Shown here piece by piece: positions 18,392 to 29,212 of a stretch of DNA of 64,000 nt. The translations under genes and the position numbers were made by a program. The DNA comes from Stenotrophomonas sp. ASS1 (GTDB lineage: Bacteria; Pseudomonadota; Gammaproteobacteria; Xanthomonadales; Xanthomonadaceae): contig NZ_CP031167.1 of NCBI RefSeq assembly GCF_004346925.1, positions 826,001-890,000 on the forward strand, given 5' to 3'. Below the pieces are notes generated by a model. It had not been told where the DNA came from. It saw only the letters and a program-made list of their open reading frames with translations, and did not search any database. Positions within the stretch are counted from its first letter, which is position 1. Every line of letters starts with the position of its first letter.

Positions 18392-20014
18392 TCACGGCTC
18401 GCCAGCGTCGATCAGTGCGTCGGTATCGAAGTGCGGTGGGCGCCGCGCGCGCGTGCGCTGTTCGTAGGCGTAGGCCATCTCGATCAGCTTCGGCTCGCTC
18501 CAGGCGGTGCCCATGAACAGCAGACCGACCGGCAGGCCATCGATCTGCCCCATCGGCACGGTGAGGCTGGGATAGCCGGCCACGGCGGCGGCGCTGTAGC
18601 TTTCACCGGGGAAGTCGTCGCCCTCGCTGCGGATCGGCCATGCCACGCCGGTGGTCGGCGCCACCAGCGCATCGAGCTGGTGGGCGGCGAGGGCAGCATC
18701 GATGCCTTCCGGGCCGGCCAGCCGGCGCGCATCGCTGCGGGCGCGGATATAGGCGGGGTCGGCCAGGCCGGCGGTGGCATCGGCCTCCACCAGCAGCTCC
18801 TGGCCGAACAGGCCCAGTTCCTGCTTGCTGTGCGCCTGGTTGAAGGCGATCAGTTCGGCCAGGCTGCGCAATGGTGCGCGGTGGGTGCTGAAATAGCGCT
18901 CCAGCCCGGCCTTGAATTCGTACAGCAGCAGCGTGCGCTCGGCCTCGGCCCAGGCGCCCTGGTTGGGCAGCTCCACCGGCACCACCACGGCGCCGGCGCG
19001 GCGCAGCTCGGTTGCCGCCTGTTCGATCAGTGGCGGCATGCCGCGGTACTTCAGCAGCGGTGTCTGCAGCAGGCCGATGCGCTTGCCACGCAGGCCCTGC
19101 GGGTCCAGTCGCGCGGTGTAGTCGTAGACCGCGCGGCCAGGCATGGTCGCGGTGGCCGGATCGGCATCGTCGCGGCCGGCGATCGCGGTCAGCACGGCGG
19201 CGGCGTCAGCCACACTGCGCGCCATCGGTCCGGCGGTGTCCTGGCTGAAGGAGATCGGGATGATGCCCTCGCGGCTGACCAGGCCGACCGTCGGCTTCAG
19301 GCCGACCACGCCGTTGATCGCCGCCGGGCAGACGATGCTGCCGTCGGTTTCGGTGCCGATCGCCACGCTGGCCAGGTTGGCGGCCACGGCCACCGCGCTG
19401 CCGCTGCTGGAACCACACGGCGAATGGCTGATGCGATAGGGGTTGCGGGTCTGGCCGCCACGCGCGCTCCAGCCGGAGATCGAAGCATTGCCGCGGAAGT
19501 TGGCCCATTCGCTGAGGTTGGTCTTGCCCAGCACCACCGCACCGGCGTCGCGCAGCCGGCGCACCAGGTAGGCATCGTCCGGACGGAAGCCCTGCAGGGC
19601 CAGCGAACCCGCACTGGTGGCCATCGGCGCGGCGTTGATGTTGTCCTTCAACAGCAGGGGAATGCCATGCAGCGGGCCGCGCAGGCGGCCGTCACGGCGT
19701 TCGCGGTCGCGCGCGGCGGCTTCCTTCAGGGCATCGGGGTTGAGCTCGATCACCGCGCGCAGGCGCGGCCCGGTGCGGTCCAGCGCGGCGATGCGCTGCA
19801 GGTAGGCCTGGGTCAGGGTGGTGCTGTCCAGTTCCCCGGCGGTCATCCGCGCCTGCAGGTCGGCGACATCGGTTTCGGCGTACGGGAACGGCACGTTGCG
19901 GCTCGCAGGTTCGGCCGCATGCGCGCTGGGCGTGGCCGGGCTGCAGCCAGCCGAAAGCAGCGCCGGCAGCGCGGCGAGCAGGCAGGTCAGCAGAGGCGGC
20001 AAGGACGGGCGCAT
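18392..20014 (-). CDS. Amidase-signature lipoprotein
   Basis: 540 aa. N-terminal lipoprotein signal from 20014 ('[17 protein letters not shown]', lipobox LSAGC), so probably anchored in the envelope. The amidase-signature fold follows. The catalytic Lys is in '[14 protein letters not shown]'; the Ser-rich motif '[20 protein letters not shown]' and '[20 protein letters not shown]' give the cis-Ser and nucleophilic Ser. The substrate cannot be told from sequence; a GatA role is unlikely given the signal peptide and lack of gatB/C. Last of a minus-strand set typA-DUF2127-amidase (gap 41 bases). Confidence 0.88.
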   Translation of the reverse strand: MRPSLPPLLTCLLAALPALLSAGCSPATPSAHAAEPASRNVPFPYAETDVADLQARMTAGELDSTTLTQAYLQRIAALDRTGPRLRAVIELNPDALKEAAARDRERRDGRLRGPLHGIPLLLKDNINAAPMATSAGSLALQGFRPDDAYLVRRLRDAGAVVLGKTNLSEWANFRGNASISGWSARGGQTRNPYRISHSPCGSSSGSAVAVAANLASVAIGTETDGSIVCPAAINGVVGLKPTVGLVSREGIIPISFSQDTAGPMARSVADAAAVLTAIAGRDDADPATATMPGRAVYDYTARLDPQGLRGKRIGLLQTPLLKYRGMPPLIEQAATELRRAGAVVVPVELPNQGAWAEAERTLLLYEFKAGLERYFSTHRAPLRSLAELIAFNQAHSKQELGLFGQELLVEADATAGLADPAYIRARSDARRLAGPEGIDAALAAHQLDALVAPTTGVAWPIRSEGDDFPGESYSAAAVAGYPSLTVPMGQIDGLPVGLLFMGTAWSEPKLIEMAYAYEQRTRARRPPHFDTDALIDAGEP

Positions 20015-20055
20015 GGGGCGGCTTGGTCGGCTCCAATCCCCAGTGTAGCCGGTGC

Positions 20056-20523
20056 TCAGCGGTGGCGCTTGCGCAGGTCGCGGGCGAGCACGTAGACCAC
20101 GATCAGGTTGATCGCCAGGATCGTCCACGACGGCCAGCCGGGGTGGCGGATGATCGCGAAGATGTCGAAAGGAAGATACAGGGCGGCGGTCAGGCAGCCC
20201 AGCCAGGAGGCCCAGGCCTTGGCCCGCCACAGGCCCCAGGCTTCGACCAGGTGCAGCAGGCCGTAGCCGATCATCCCCGCCGCGGCCAGGTGGACCGCGT
20301 CGGGGCTGATCATGTGCAGCAGCGAGGGCAGGGTGCCATGGTCCGGATCCAGGCTGAAACGCCGGATCAGGGCCATGATGCCGTGCCGTAGCGGCTGCGG
20401 TCCGAGCACTTCCAGCCCGGTGGCGGCCAACAGCGCCAGCATCGCCTTGCTCGCTTCGAGCAGGGCGATGACATGGAGACCCGGATGCCGGTGTGGATCC
20501 GGGTTGTAGCCGCTCTGGTTCAC
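20056..20523 (-). CDS. DUF2127 membrane protein
   Basis: 155 aa with about four hydrophobic segments; matches the DUF2127 pattern ('HVIALLEASKAMLALLAATG', 'LYLPFDIFAIIRHPGWPSW', 'VVYVLARDLRKR'). Function unknown. It starts 11 bases after the typA stop on the same strand and ends 41 bases before the amidase, so co-transcription with typA is plausible. Start by convention at the first ATG; no strong ribosome-binding site. Confidence 0.75.
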   Translation of the reverse strand: MNQSGYNPDPHRHPGLHVIALLEASKAMLALLAATGLEVLGPQPLRHGIMALIRRFSLDPDHGTLPSLLHMISPDAVHLAAAGMIGYGLLHLVEAWGLWRAKAWASWLGCLTAALYLPFDIFAIIRHPGWPSWTILAINLIVVYVLARDLRKRHR

Positions 20524-20534
20524 GGGGTGCTGGC

Positions 20535-22382
20535 TCAGCCGCCGCGCGAAGCCTTCTTGCGGTCGCTTTCGGTCAGGAACTTCTTGCGCAGACGGATCTC
20601 CTTCGGGGTGATCTCGACCAGCTCGTCGTCTTCGATGAAGTCCAGGGCCTGTTCCAGCGAGTACTTGATCGCCGGGGTCAGCTGGATCGCATCGTCCTTG
20701 CCCGAAGCGCGCATGTTGGTCAGCGGCTTGGTCTTGATCGCGTTGACGGTCAGGTCGTTGTCCTTGGAGTGGATGCCGACCAGCTGACCTTCATACACGT
20801 TGTCGCCTTCAGCAGCGAACAGCTTGCCGCGCTCCTGCAGCGGGCCCAGCGAGTAGGCCGGCGTGGTGCCCGGCGCATTGGCGATCATCACGCCGTTGAT
20901 GCGCTTGGCGATCGCGCCCTGTTCCTTCGGACCGTAGTGGTCGAACACGTGGAACAGCAGGCCCGAACCCTGGGTCAGGGTCTTGAACTCGTTCTGGAAA
21001 CCGATCAGACCACGGGCCGGGATCGAGTATTCCAGGCGCACGCGGCCCTTGCCGTCCGATTCCATGTTCTTCAGCTGGCCCTTGCGGGTGCCCAGCTTTT
21101 CCATCACGCCGCCCTGGTGGATTTCTTCGATGTCCACCACCAGCTGCTCGATCGGCTCCATCATCTGGCCGTCGATTTCCTTGATGATCACTTCCGGGCG
21201 CGACACGGCCAGCTCGTAGCCCTCGCGACGCATGTTCTCGATCAGCACCGACAGGTGCAGTTCGCCACGGCCGGAAACCAGGAACTTGTCGGCGTCTTCC
21301 AGCTGCTCGACCTTCAGGGCCACGTTGTGGACCTTTTCACGGTCCAGGCGGTCCTTGATCTGGCGGCTGGTCAGGAACTTGCCACCGGACAGGTCCTTGT
21401 TGCCGGCGAACGGCGAGTTGTTGACCTGGAAGGTCATCGAGATGGTGGGCTCGTCGACGGTCAGCGCCGGCAGCGCTTCCGGGGTGTCCGGAGCACAGAT
21501 GGTGTCGGAGATGGTCAGCTCCTGGATGCCGGAGATGGCCACGATGTCGCCGGCCTCGGCGGTATCCTGCTCGATGCGCTCCAGGCCCATGAAGCCCAGC
21601 ACCTGCAGCACCTTGCCGTTGCGCTTCTTGCCTTCACGGTCGATGACCGCGACCTGCATGTTCTTCTTCAGGGTGCCGCGCTGGATGCGGCCGATGCCGA
21701 TCACGCCCACGAAGTTGTTGTAGTCCAGCTGGCTGATGCGCATCTGGAACGGGCCTTCCGGGTCCACTTCCGGACGCGGCGCGTGCTGCATGATCGCTTC
21801 GTACAGCGGGGTCATGTCGCCGTCGCGCACGGTGTCTTCCAGGCCCGCGTAGCCGTTCAGGCCCGAGGCGTAGACGATCGGGAAGTCCAGCTGCTCGTTG
21901 GTGGCGCCGAGCTTGTCGAACAGGTCGAAGACCTGGTCGATCACCCATTCCGGACGGGCGCCCGGACGGTCGACCTTGTTGACCACGACGATCGGCTTGA
22001 AGCCCATCGCGAAGGCCTTCTGGGTCACGAAGCGGGTCTGCGGCATCGGGCCGTCCATCGCATCGACCAGGATCAGCACGGTGTCGACCATCGACAGCAC
22101 GCGCTCGACCTCACCACCGAAGTCGGCGTGGCCGGGGGTGTCGACGATGTTGATCCGGTTCTTGATACCGGTCTTCTTGTCTTCCCAGGTGATGGCGGTG
22201 TTCTTGGCCAGGATGGTGATGCCGCGTTCCTTTTCCTGGTCGTTGCTGTCCATCACGCGCTCGGCGAGGACGGTACGCTCGGACAGGGTGCCGGACTGCT
22301 TCAGCAGCTGGTCGACCAGGGTGGTCTTGCCATGGTCGACGTGGGCGACGATGGCGATGTTGCGAAGATTTTCGATGGACAT
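20535..22382 (-). CDS. typA: Ribosome-associated GTPase TypA/BipA
   Basis: 615 aa. Translational GTPase that helps 50S assembly and stress-dependent translation. G1 is '[11 protein letters not shown]', G3 is '[17 protein letters not shown]', G4 'NKVDR'. Domain II and the TypA-specific C-terminal domain follow ('[20 protein letters not shown]'). Start at 22382 gives the conserved '[18 protein letters not shown]'; 54 upstream codons are open but unlike the family. Divergent from the cyclophilin gene across about 270 bases. Confidence 0.97.
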   Translation of the reverse strand: MSIENLRNIAIVAHVDHGKTTLVDQLLKQSGTLSERTVLAERVMDSNDQEKERGITILAKNTAITWEDKKTGIKNRINIVDTPGHADFGGEVERVLSMVDTVLILVDAMDGPMPQTRFVTQKAFAMGFKPIVVVNKVDRPGARPEWVIDQVFDLFDKLGATNEQLDFPIVYASGLNGYAGLEDTVRDGDMTPLYEAIMQHAPRPEVDPEGPFQMRISQLDYNNFVGVIGIGRIQRGTLKKNMQVAVIDREGKKRNGKVLQVLGFMGLERIEQDTAEAGDIVAISGIQELTISDTICAPDTPEALPALTVDEPTISMTFQVNNSPFAGNKDLSGGKFLTSRQIKDRLDREKVHNVALKVEQLEDADKFLVSGRGELHLSVLIENMRREGYELAVSRPEVIIKEIDGQMMEPIEQLVVDIEEIHQGGVMEKLGTRKGQLKNMESDGKGRVRLEYSIPARGLIGFQNEFKTLTQGSGLLFHVFDHYGPKEQGAIAKRINGVMIANAPGTTPAYSLGPLQERGKLFAAEGDNVYEGQLVGIHSKDNDLTVNAIKTKPLTNMRASGKDDAIQLTPAIKYSLEQALDFIEDDELVEITPKEIRLRKKFLTESDRKKASRGG

Positions 22383-22656
22383 ACGAAAGGGGGCCAGTCG
22401 GCGCCGGATTTGGAAAAAGAAGTCCAACATTATACGTCGAACTTGACGATTCGCGAAAAGGTGGATTTCACACCCGTCATGGGGCCCATTCAGCTGGGGG
22501 GCCGCGGCGCCGGTCGAGGCCGCCTGGCCTGCACCGCGGGGCACCCCGTCCCGTGGCTGAAGCCCGGATCTGCGCCCATGGTCGAAGCCGCCGCCGCCAC
22601 GAGGCAGGTGTAAACTAGGTGGCTAGACGCGTTCCCCATCTGCATCAAGGATCTTC

Positions 22657-24253
<1,597 letters not shown>

Positions 24254-24259
24254 TGCAGG

Positions 24260-24357
24260 CGGTACCGGCGCGAGCCGGTACGTCTTCCATCGAGGTAGGT
24301 GCCGGCCGTTGGCCGGTACGTGATCCAGAAGGTAGGTACCGACCGTTGGTCGGTACG
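24260..24357. repeat. Three SMAG-type palindromes in a row
   Basis: GGTACCGGCGCGAGCCGGTACG (24260-24281), then GTAG-headed copies at 24295-24320 (stem GTGCCGGCC/GGCCGGTAC, one G-T pair) and 24332-24357 (stem GTACCGACC/GGTCGGTAC). The last two share head and size but have different, internally matched stems. Confidence 0.75.
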
Positions 24358-24394
24358 CAGCAACGGGGAAGCTCAGGCTTCCCCGTTGCTGTTT
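24358..24394 (+). terminator. Terminator after mdh
   Basis: Perfect 15-bp stem CAGCAACGGGGAAGC/GCTTCCCCGTTGCTG with loop TCAG (24358-24391), followed by TTTG. Just upstream of the pseudouridine synthase gene. Confidence 0.75.
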
Positions 24395-24411
24395 GAGGAA
24401 TACAGGAACTG

Positions 24412-25026
24412 ATGATCCACCTGCATTACATCGACGACGCGCTGCTGGTGGCCGAGAAGCCGGCCGGCCTGCTGTCCGTGCCTGGCCGCAGCGCCGAGAA
24501 CCAGGACTGCGTGGTCGCGCGCCTGCAGGCGCTGTACCCGGATGCATTGACCGTGCATCGCCTGGACCAGGCGACCTCCGGCCTGCTGCTGCATGCGCGC
24601 GGCAAGGACATGCAGGTGGCGTTGTCGATGCAGTTCGAGCAGCGCCAGGTTGGCAAGCGTTACGAAGCGATCGTGGAGGGGCTGCTTGAAGGCGATGCCG
24701 GCGAAGTGGACCTGCCGTTGATCGTGGACTGGCCGAACCGGCCGAAGCAGATGGTCGATCACGAACGCGGCAAACCGGCGCTGACACGTTGGCACGTAAT
24801 GGCGCGTGATGTTGAAGCGCAGCGCACCCGCGTGGCGTTGGAACCGATCACTGGCCGCAGCCATCAGCTGCGCCTGCACATGGCCAGTCTCGGCCATCCC
24901 ATCGTTGGCGATGTGCTGTATGACGCCGCGCCGGCGCAGCGTGTGCATCTGCATGCGCGCAGCCTGCGGTTCACCAATCCGGTGACGGGCGAGGCGCTCG
25001 CGTTCGAGTCCGCGACTCCGTTCTAG
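24412..25026 (+). CDS. RluA-family pseudouridine synthase
   Basis: 204 aa. The catalytic Asp is in the RluA signature 'HRLDQATSGLLLHAR'; 'KRYEAIVEG', 'LEPITGRSHQLRLHMASLGH' and 'PIVGDVLYD' complete the fold. No S4 domain, so it resembles the short RluA (23S/tRNA) and TruC types; the exact target is uncertain. Downstream, the sequence passes at once into palindromic island 2. Confidence 0.9.
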   Translation: MIHLHYIDDALLVAEKPAGLLSVPGRSAENQDCVVARLQALYPDALTVHRLDQATSGLLLHARGKDMQVALSMQFEQRQVGKRYEAIVEGLLEGDAGEVDLPLIVDWPNRPKQMVDHERGKPALTRWHVMARDVEAQRTRVALEPITGRSHQLRLHMASLGHPIVGDVLYDAAPAQRVHLHARSLRFTNPVTGEALAFESATPF

Positions 25027-25190
25027 GGGTTCGGCAGGGCTTGCAGCCCTGCACCTGCAGAATCAACGTCAACGTCAGAAGCGGGCTGTCCGTGGGGTGG
25101 CGGGGCGGTGTGGGTTGGCAGGACACGCCGTAAACCCATCCATGAAGTGACCCCCGGGAGTTGGACGCTAGATCCAACCCCGAGGGATAC

Positions 25191-25712
25191 ATGAACAAAT
25201 ACGACGCGCGTTTCAAACTGCAGGTCGCCAAAGAGGCCTGCAAGACCTCCACATCGGTCAAAGCCATTGCCCGTCGCCACGGCCTGGAGTTCTCCACGGT
25301 CAGGCGCTGGGTGGCGACCTATCGGCTGCATGGTTGGCGGGGATTTCATCGCCAGGCCCGGTCCTATGACCTCCCGTTCAAGCTGGCTGTCCTGGAGAAG
25401 ATGAGCCAGGACGGCCTGTCCGGGCGCGAGGCCACCACCTACTTTCAAATTGGCGATGCCGGCGCGGTGGGGCGATGGCGGCGCCTGTATGCTCAAGGCG
25501 GTGCCCAAGCGTTGGCACCCCCTCCGCCGCCGCCCCGAAAGCCGATGAAGAAGACCCGTTCGTCCAAGCCGCCTGAAGATATGAGCCGCGATGAGCTGCT
25601 CAAGGAAGTCGCCTATCTGCGTGCGGAGACCGACTACCTAAAAAAACTCGATGCCTTGATCCGGGAAGAGCAGGCGGCGCAGGACGCAAAGCGCAAGCCG
25701 TCCAAGGATTGA
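25191..25712 (+). CDS. IS3-family transposase OrfA
   Basis: 173 aa. N-terminal helix-turn-helix DNA-binding region ('KAIARRHGLEFSTVRRWVAT'), a second HTH-like region ('GLSGREATTYFQIGDAGAVG') and a C-terminal leucine-rich coiled coil ('DELLKEVAYLRAETDYLKKL'), as in IS150/IS3 subgroup OrfA. Start at 25191 follows GAGGGA. The stop at 25710-25712 overlaps the orfB frame. A slippery A-AAA-AAA (25640-25646) lies near the end and would allow a -1 frameshift to make OrfAB. Confidence 0.9.
   Translation: MNKYDARFKLQVAKEACKTSTSVKAIARRHGLEFSTVRRWVATYRLHGWRGFHRQARSYDLPFKLAVLEKMSQDGLSGREATTYFQIGDAGAVGRWRRLYAQGGAQALAPPPPPPRKPMKKTRSSKPPEDMSRDELLKEVAYLRAETDYLKKLDALIREEQAAQDAKRKPSKD
25640..25646 (+). promoter_or_regulatory. 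Slippery site for -1 frameshift
   Basis: Seven A residues read as A-AAA-AAA in the orfA frame. After a -1 slip the orfB frame is open from 25646 through to its stop at 26542, giving an OrfAB fusion of about 450 aa. Confidence 0.75.
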
Positions 25713-26542
25713 GGCAGGTTCATACGCTGTCGCTTCTGCTCGAAGCAGCTGAGCTGTCACGCAGTACGTTCTATTACCAGAACCATGTCCTGGCCCATCC
25801 GGATCAGGATGAGGCAGCCCTGTGCGAGCGCATCCGTGCAATCTACGATCAAAGCCAAGGGCGCTATGGCTATCGCACGGTGACGCTGGAATTAGCCAAT
25901 CAGGGTCATCGGACCAATCACAAGCGGGTTCAGCGCCTGATGGGGGAGATGGGGCTGAAATCGCGGGTGCGTGTGAAGCGCTACCAGGCCTTCAAGGGGG
26001 CGGCCAATGTTGTGGTTGGCAATGACCTCAATCGCCAGTTCCATGCCGAGCGGCCCAACCAGAAGTGGGTGACTGACGTGACCGAGTTCAAGGTGCAGGG
26101 CATGAAGCTATACCTGTCGCCGATCATGGACCTCTACAACGGCGAAATCGTGGCTTATCAGATCAAGCGTCGGCCCGTATTTGATCTGGTGGGTCAAATG
26201 CTGGAGGAGGCCATCAAGAAGCTTTCCCCGGATGAGCGCCCCATGATCCACTCCGACCAGGGCTGGCAGTACCAGCATGAAAACTACCGGCACATGCTGG
26301 AAAAGCACTCGTTGAAGCAAAGCATGTCCCGGCGCGGCAACTGCCTGGACAATGCGGCGATGGAGAGCTTCTTTGGAACGCTGAAGTCGGAATTCTTCTA
26401 CCTGAACAGCTTTGACAGCCTCGAGAGTCTGGAGGCTGGGCTGGTGGAATACATCCAGTACTACAACGAAGAACGCATCAAACTGAAACTGAAAGGTCTG
26501 AGCCCGGTAAAGTACCGGGAGCAGGCCCAATCGGCCGCCTGA
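25709..26542 (+). CDS. IS3-family transposase OrfB (DDE integrase)
   Basis: 277 aa counted from a TTG at 25709, though it is more probably made as the C-terminal part of a frameshifted OrfAB. HTH_21-like N-terminus ('YGYRTVTLELANQG'), then the rve catalytic core. DDE residues lie in 'WVTDVTEF', 'IHSDQGWQYQ' and 'CLDNAAMESFFGTLKSE', with the usual D-D-35-E arrangement. No frameshift or stop damage seen. Confidence 0.92.
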   Translation: MRQVHTLSLLLEAAELSRSTFYYQNHVLAHPDQDEAALCERIRAIYDQSQGRYGYRTVTLELANQGHRTNHKRVQRLMGEMGLKSRVRVKRYQAFKGAANVVVGNDLNRQFHAERPNQKWVTDVTEFKVQGMKLYLSPIMDLYNGEIVAYQIKRRPVFDLVGQMLEEAIKKLSPDERPMIHSDQGWQYQHENYRHMLEKHSLKQSMSRRGNCLDNAAMESFFGTLKSEFFYLNSFDSLESLEAGLVEYIQYYNEERIKLKLKGLSPVKYREQAQSAA

Positions 26543-26682
26543 CCCCGTCCAAGTCTCGGGGGTCACTTCACCATGGGGGCTCGATGGCGCCATCCATGGC
26601 GCCAACGGTCCTGCCAACCCACACCGCCCCACCCCCGACAGATTCCTGCGGCGGTTGGTAACGGCTGTCGCTGTTGGTCTTG

Positions 26683-26818
26683 GTAGGTGTCGACCTTGGT
26701 CGACACGATTTTTCTGTCAGATATCGAGTGAATCATCCACGCATGGCGTGGATCTACCGTGTCGACCAAGGTCGACACCCACCAGAGCAGTCGACCAAGG
26801 TCGACACCCACCAGAGCA
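26683..26818. repeat. SMAG variants and a 29-bp tandem repeat
   Basis: GTAGGTGTCGACC/GGTCGACAC palindrome (26683-26706), an ATCCACGC/GCGTGGAT palindrome with inverted head CTAC (26734-26757), then GTCGACCAAGGTCGACACCC... repeated exactly twice as 29-bp units (26761-26789 and 26790-26818). All stems are self-complementary. Confidence 0.75.
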
Positions 26819-26854
26819 ATTTGCCGTTCCGACAGATCGCGGAAAACTGTCGAA

Positions 26855-26956
26855 GGCGGGGTGGGTCCGGTTGCGGGAGTGTCCGCGGCATGGATGCCGC
26901 GGCCAAGCCTCCAGGGACGGGTCTACGGCGTCTCCCGCAACCGGACCCACCCCGCC
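26855..26956 (+). repeat. Long hairpin element, copy D
   Basis: Perfect 25-bp arms at 26855-26879 and 26932-26956, identical to copy B. The 52-base loop differs from B at only a few positions and keeps the nested CCGCGGCAT/ATGCCGCGG hairpin. Same orientation as B, and likewise last in its island. Confidence 0.85.
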
Positions 26957-27115
26957 ATTCCTCAGTAGCCCAGCTTTTGACGTTGACGTTGATTCTGCAG
27001 GTGCAGGGCTGCAAGCCCTGCAGGACAAAACCCCACCCCCTACCAAGGTAGGGCGGCCCGCGCGGCAGCACCGGACTATCCTCGAACCCATGACTTTGTC
27101 TGGGAGGGCTGCGTC

Positions 27116-28996
27116 ATGAACTACGAGGAAACCTACCGTCGCTCGATCGACGAGCCGGAGGCCTTCTGGGGCGAGGAAGCCAAGCGCATCCATTGGCAGA
27201 AACCGCCGCAGCAGGTGCTCGACTACAGCAACCCGCCGTTCCGGCGCTGGTTCGTCGGTGGTGAAACCAATCTCTGCTACAACGCCGTCGACCGCCACCT
27301 GGCCGAGCGCGCCGACCAGCTCGCGCTGGTCGCCATCTCCACCGAAACCAACAGCACCCGCGAAATCACCTATCGCCAGCTGTATCGCGAAGTGAACGAC
27401 TTCGCCGCCGTGCTCAAGCACCTCGGCGTCGGTCACGGTGACCGCGTGGTGATCTACATGCCAAACATGGCCGAAGCCGTGTTCGCGATGCTGGCCTGCG
27501 CGCGCATCGGTGCGGTGCACTCGGTGGTGTTCGGTGGCTTCGCCGCGCACAACCTGGCGCTGCGCATCGACGACGCCAAGCCCAAGCTGCTGATCGCGGC
27601 CGATGCCGGCATGCGCGGTGGCAAGTTGATTCCGTACAAGCCGATGGTCGATGCAGCCTGCGCCGAAGCCACGTCGTCACCGCCGCACGTGCTGATCGTG
27701 TCGCGTGGGCTGGATGCCGCCGAACCACGCGTGCCGGGCCGCGATGTGGACTACGCCGAGCTGCGTGCGCAGATCGGTGAGGTCGACGTGCCGGTGCAGT
27801 GGCTGGAAGCGAGCGAGCCGAGCTATCTGCTGTATACCTCCGGCACCACCGGCAAGCCGAAGGGCGTGCAGCGCGATGTGGGGGGCTATGCGGTGGCGAT
27901 GGCGCAGTCGATGGAAACGGTGTTCGACTGCAGGCCGGGCCAGGTGATGTTCTCCACCTCCGACGTCGGCTGGGCGGTCGGCCATTCCTACAACGTGTAC
28001 GGCCCGCTGATCGGCGGCTGTACCTCGCTGCTCTACGAAGGGCTGCCGACGAATCCGGACCCGGGCATCTGGTGGGCGCTGTGCGAGCAGTACAACGTGC
28101 GCACGATGTTCTCGTCGCCCACCGCCATCCGCGTGCTGAAGAAGCACGACGCGGACTTCATCCATCGCCACGACCTGGGCGCGCTGAAGTACCTGTTCCT
28201 GGCCGGCGAGCCGCTGGACGAACCGACCGCGCACTGGATCAGCGAAGCGCTCGGCAAGCCGATCATCGACAACTACTGGCAGACCGAAACCGGCTGGCCG
28301 GCACTGACCCTTCTGCCGGGCCTGGAGATGAAGCCGGTGCGTTTCGGCTCGCCCGGGTTCCCCAATCTCGGCTACCGGATGAAGGTGATCGACGAGAACA
28401 CCGGCGAGGAAGTGGCACCGGGGCAGAAGGGCGTGCTGGTGGTGTCGCCGCCGCTGCCGCCGGGCTGCATGAGCACGGTGTGGAACGACGACAGCCGTTT
28501 CCTGCAGAGCTACTTCAGCCACTTCAAGGAGCTGCTGTACAGCTCGCTGGACTGGGCGATCCGTGACGACGATGGCTACACCTTCATCCTCGGTCGCACC
28601 GATGATGTGATCAATGTGGCCGGTCACCGGTTGGGTACGCGCGAGATTGAAGAAGCCATCTCCAGCCATCCACGTGTGGCCGAGGCGGCGGTGATCGGGG
28701 TCAAGGATGAGCTGAAGGGGCAGGTGCCGCTGGTGTTCGTCACCCTCAAGCAGGGGCTGGATGGCGAGGATCCGGCGCCGGTGGTGGCCGAGATGATGGC
28801 CACGGTGACCACCTCGCTCGGCGCGGTCGCGCGCCCGGCGCACGTGCACGTGGTCAATGCGCTGCCCAAGACCCGATCCGGCAAGCTGCTGCGGCGCTCG
28901 CTGCAGGCGCTGGCCGAACAGCGCGACCCGGGTGACCTGTCGACGCTGGACGACCCCAGCGCGCTGGAGGAGATCCGCCGCGCGCTGGGACGCTGA
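27116..28996 (+). CDS. prpE: Propionyl-CoA synthetase (acyl-CoA synthetase)
   Basis: 626 aa, adenylate-forming family. ATP-binding 'YLLYTSGTTGKPKGVQRDVG', 'STSDVGWAVGHSYNVYGPL', 'DNYWQTETGWP' and the C-terminal 'FILGRTDDVINVAGHRLGTR' are visible. The acetylation-site region 'PKTRSGKLLRRSL' contains the catalytic Lys. Sequence style and size fit PrpE (propionate to propionyl-CoA) better than Acs, but no prpBCD genes are nearby, so acetate or other short acids are possible. GGGAGG lies upstream. Confidence 0.88.
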   Translation: MNYEETYRRSIDEPEAFWGEEAKRIHWQKPPQQVLDYSNPPFRRWFVGGETNLCYNAVDRHLAERADQLALVAISTETNSTREITYRQLYREVNDFAAVLKHLGVGHGDRVVIYMPNMAEAVFAMLACARIGAVHSVVFGGFAAHNLALRIDDAKPKLLIAADAGMRGGKLIPYKPMVDAACAEATSSPPHVLIVSRGLDAAEPRVPGRDVDYAELRAQIGEVDVPVQWLEASEPSYLLYTSGTTGKPKGVQRDVGGYAVAMAQSMETVFDCRPGQVMFSTSDVGWAVGHSYNVYGPLIGGCTSLLYEGLPTNPDPGIWWALCEQYNVRTMFSSPTAIRVLKKHDADFIHRHDLGALKYLFLAGEPLDEPTAHWISEALGKPIIDNYWQTETGWPALTLLPGLEMKPVRFGSPGFPNLGYRMKVIDENTGEEVAPGQKGVLVVSPPLPPGCMSTVWNDDSRFLQSYFSHFKELLYSSLDWAIRDDDGYTFILGRTDDVINVAGHRLGTREIEEAISSHPRVAEAAVIGVKDELKGQVPLVFVTLKQGLDGEDPAPVVAEMMATVTTSLGAVARPAHVHVVNALPKTRSGKLLRRSLQALAEQRDPGDLSTLDDPSALEEIRRALGR

Positions 28997-29000
28997 CCCG

Positions 29001-29066
29001 GTAGTGCCGGCCGCTGGCCGGCACCCCCCATCAATCCCGAGGTTGCCGGCCAGCGGCCGGCACTAC
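29001..29066. repeat. SMAG repeat pair
   Basis: GTAGTGCCGGCC... at 29001-29023 faces TGCCGGCC...CACTAC at 29044-29066. Same inverted arrangement and stem as the pair at 12740-12816. Directly after the acyl-CoA synthetase. Confidence 0.85.
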
Positions 29067-29212
29067 CCGCAGCACTTGCGCTAAGCTCGGCCTGTCATCG
29101 ACCTGCAACACGCGGTGCGCGCCGGGGAAGGCGCGTGCCGTCCGGGGATGGCACACAGGGGAGCGCGCCCGCCAGGGCGCGCCGGCATTGCGCATCGAGG
29201 GAGGGGGAGGCA

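Larger units (their letters stand above)
25143..26570 (+). mobile_element. IS3-family insertion sequence
   Basis: 1428-bp element with 24-bp terminal inverted repeats, 22 of 24 matching, starting TGAAGTGACCCCCG at both ends (TG...CA termini typical of IS3). Flanked by a CCA direct duplication (25140-25142 and 26571-26573). It encodes OrfA and OrfB in overlapping frames. Both frames are intact, so the element is probably active or recently so. Confidence 0.92.
25102..26630 (-). repeat. Long hairpin element, copy C, split by IS
   Basis: Perfect 23-bp arms at 25102-25124 and 26608-26630. Between them the loop is broken at 25142/26571 by an IS3-family insertion. Removing the IS and one CCA copy restores a loop like that of copy E, including the inner hairpin GGCGCCAT/ATGGCGCC (26586-26603) and the ACGCCGTAAACCCATCC end. 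Confidence 0.8.
25034..27021. repeat. Non-coding palindromic island 2 (IS-interrupted)
   Basis: Bounded by a perfect 44-bp inverted repeat (25034-25077 and 26978-27021), which includes the same GCAGGGCTTGCAGCCCTGC core as island 1 plus CAACGTCAACGTCA. It contains hairpin copy C (split by an IS3 element), SMAG variants, a 29-bp tandem repeat and hairpin copy D. Without the IS and its 3-bp duplication it is about 557 bases, close to island 1 (525). Spacer sequences beside the hairpins (GACAGAT...GCGGC.GTTGG) also match island 1. Confidence 0.8.

Noticed and set aside
26761..26818. Possible CRISPR repeats
   Set aside because: Only two directly abutting 29-bp copies, no spacers and no cas genes; it is a tandem repeat of a SMAG variant.
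27116..28996. Assignment as acetyl-CoA synthetase (acs)
   Set aside because: Length and motif style fit PrpE better; acetate use is still possible, so the alternative is noted in the entry.
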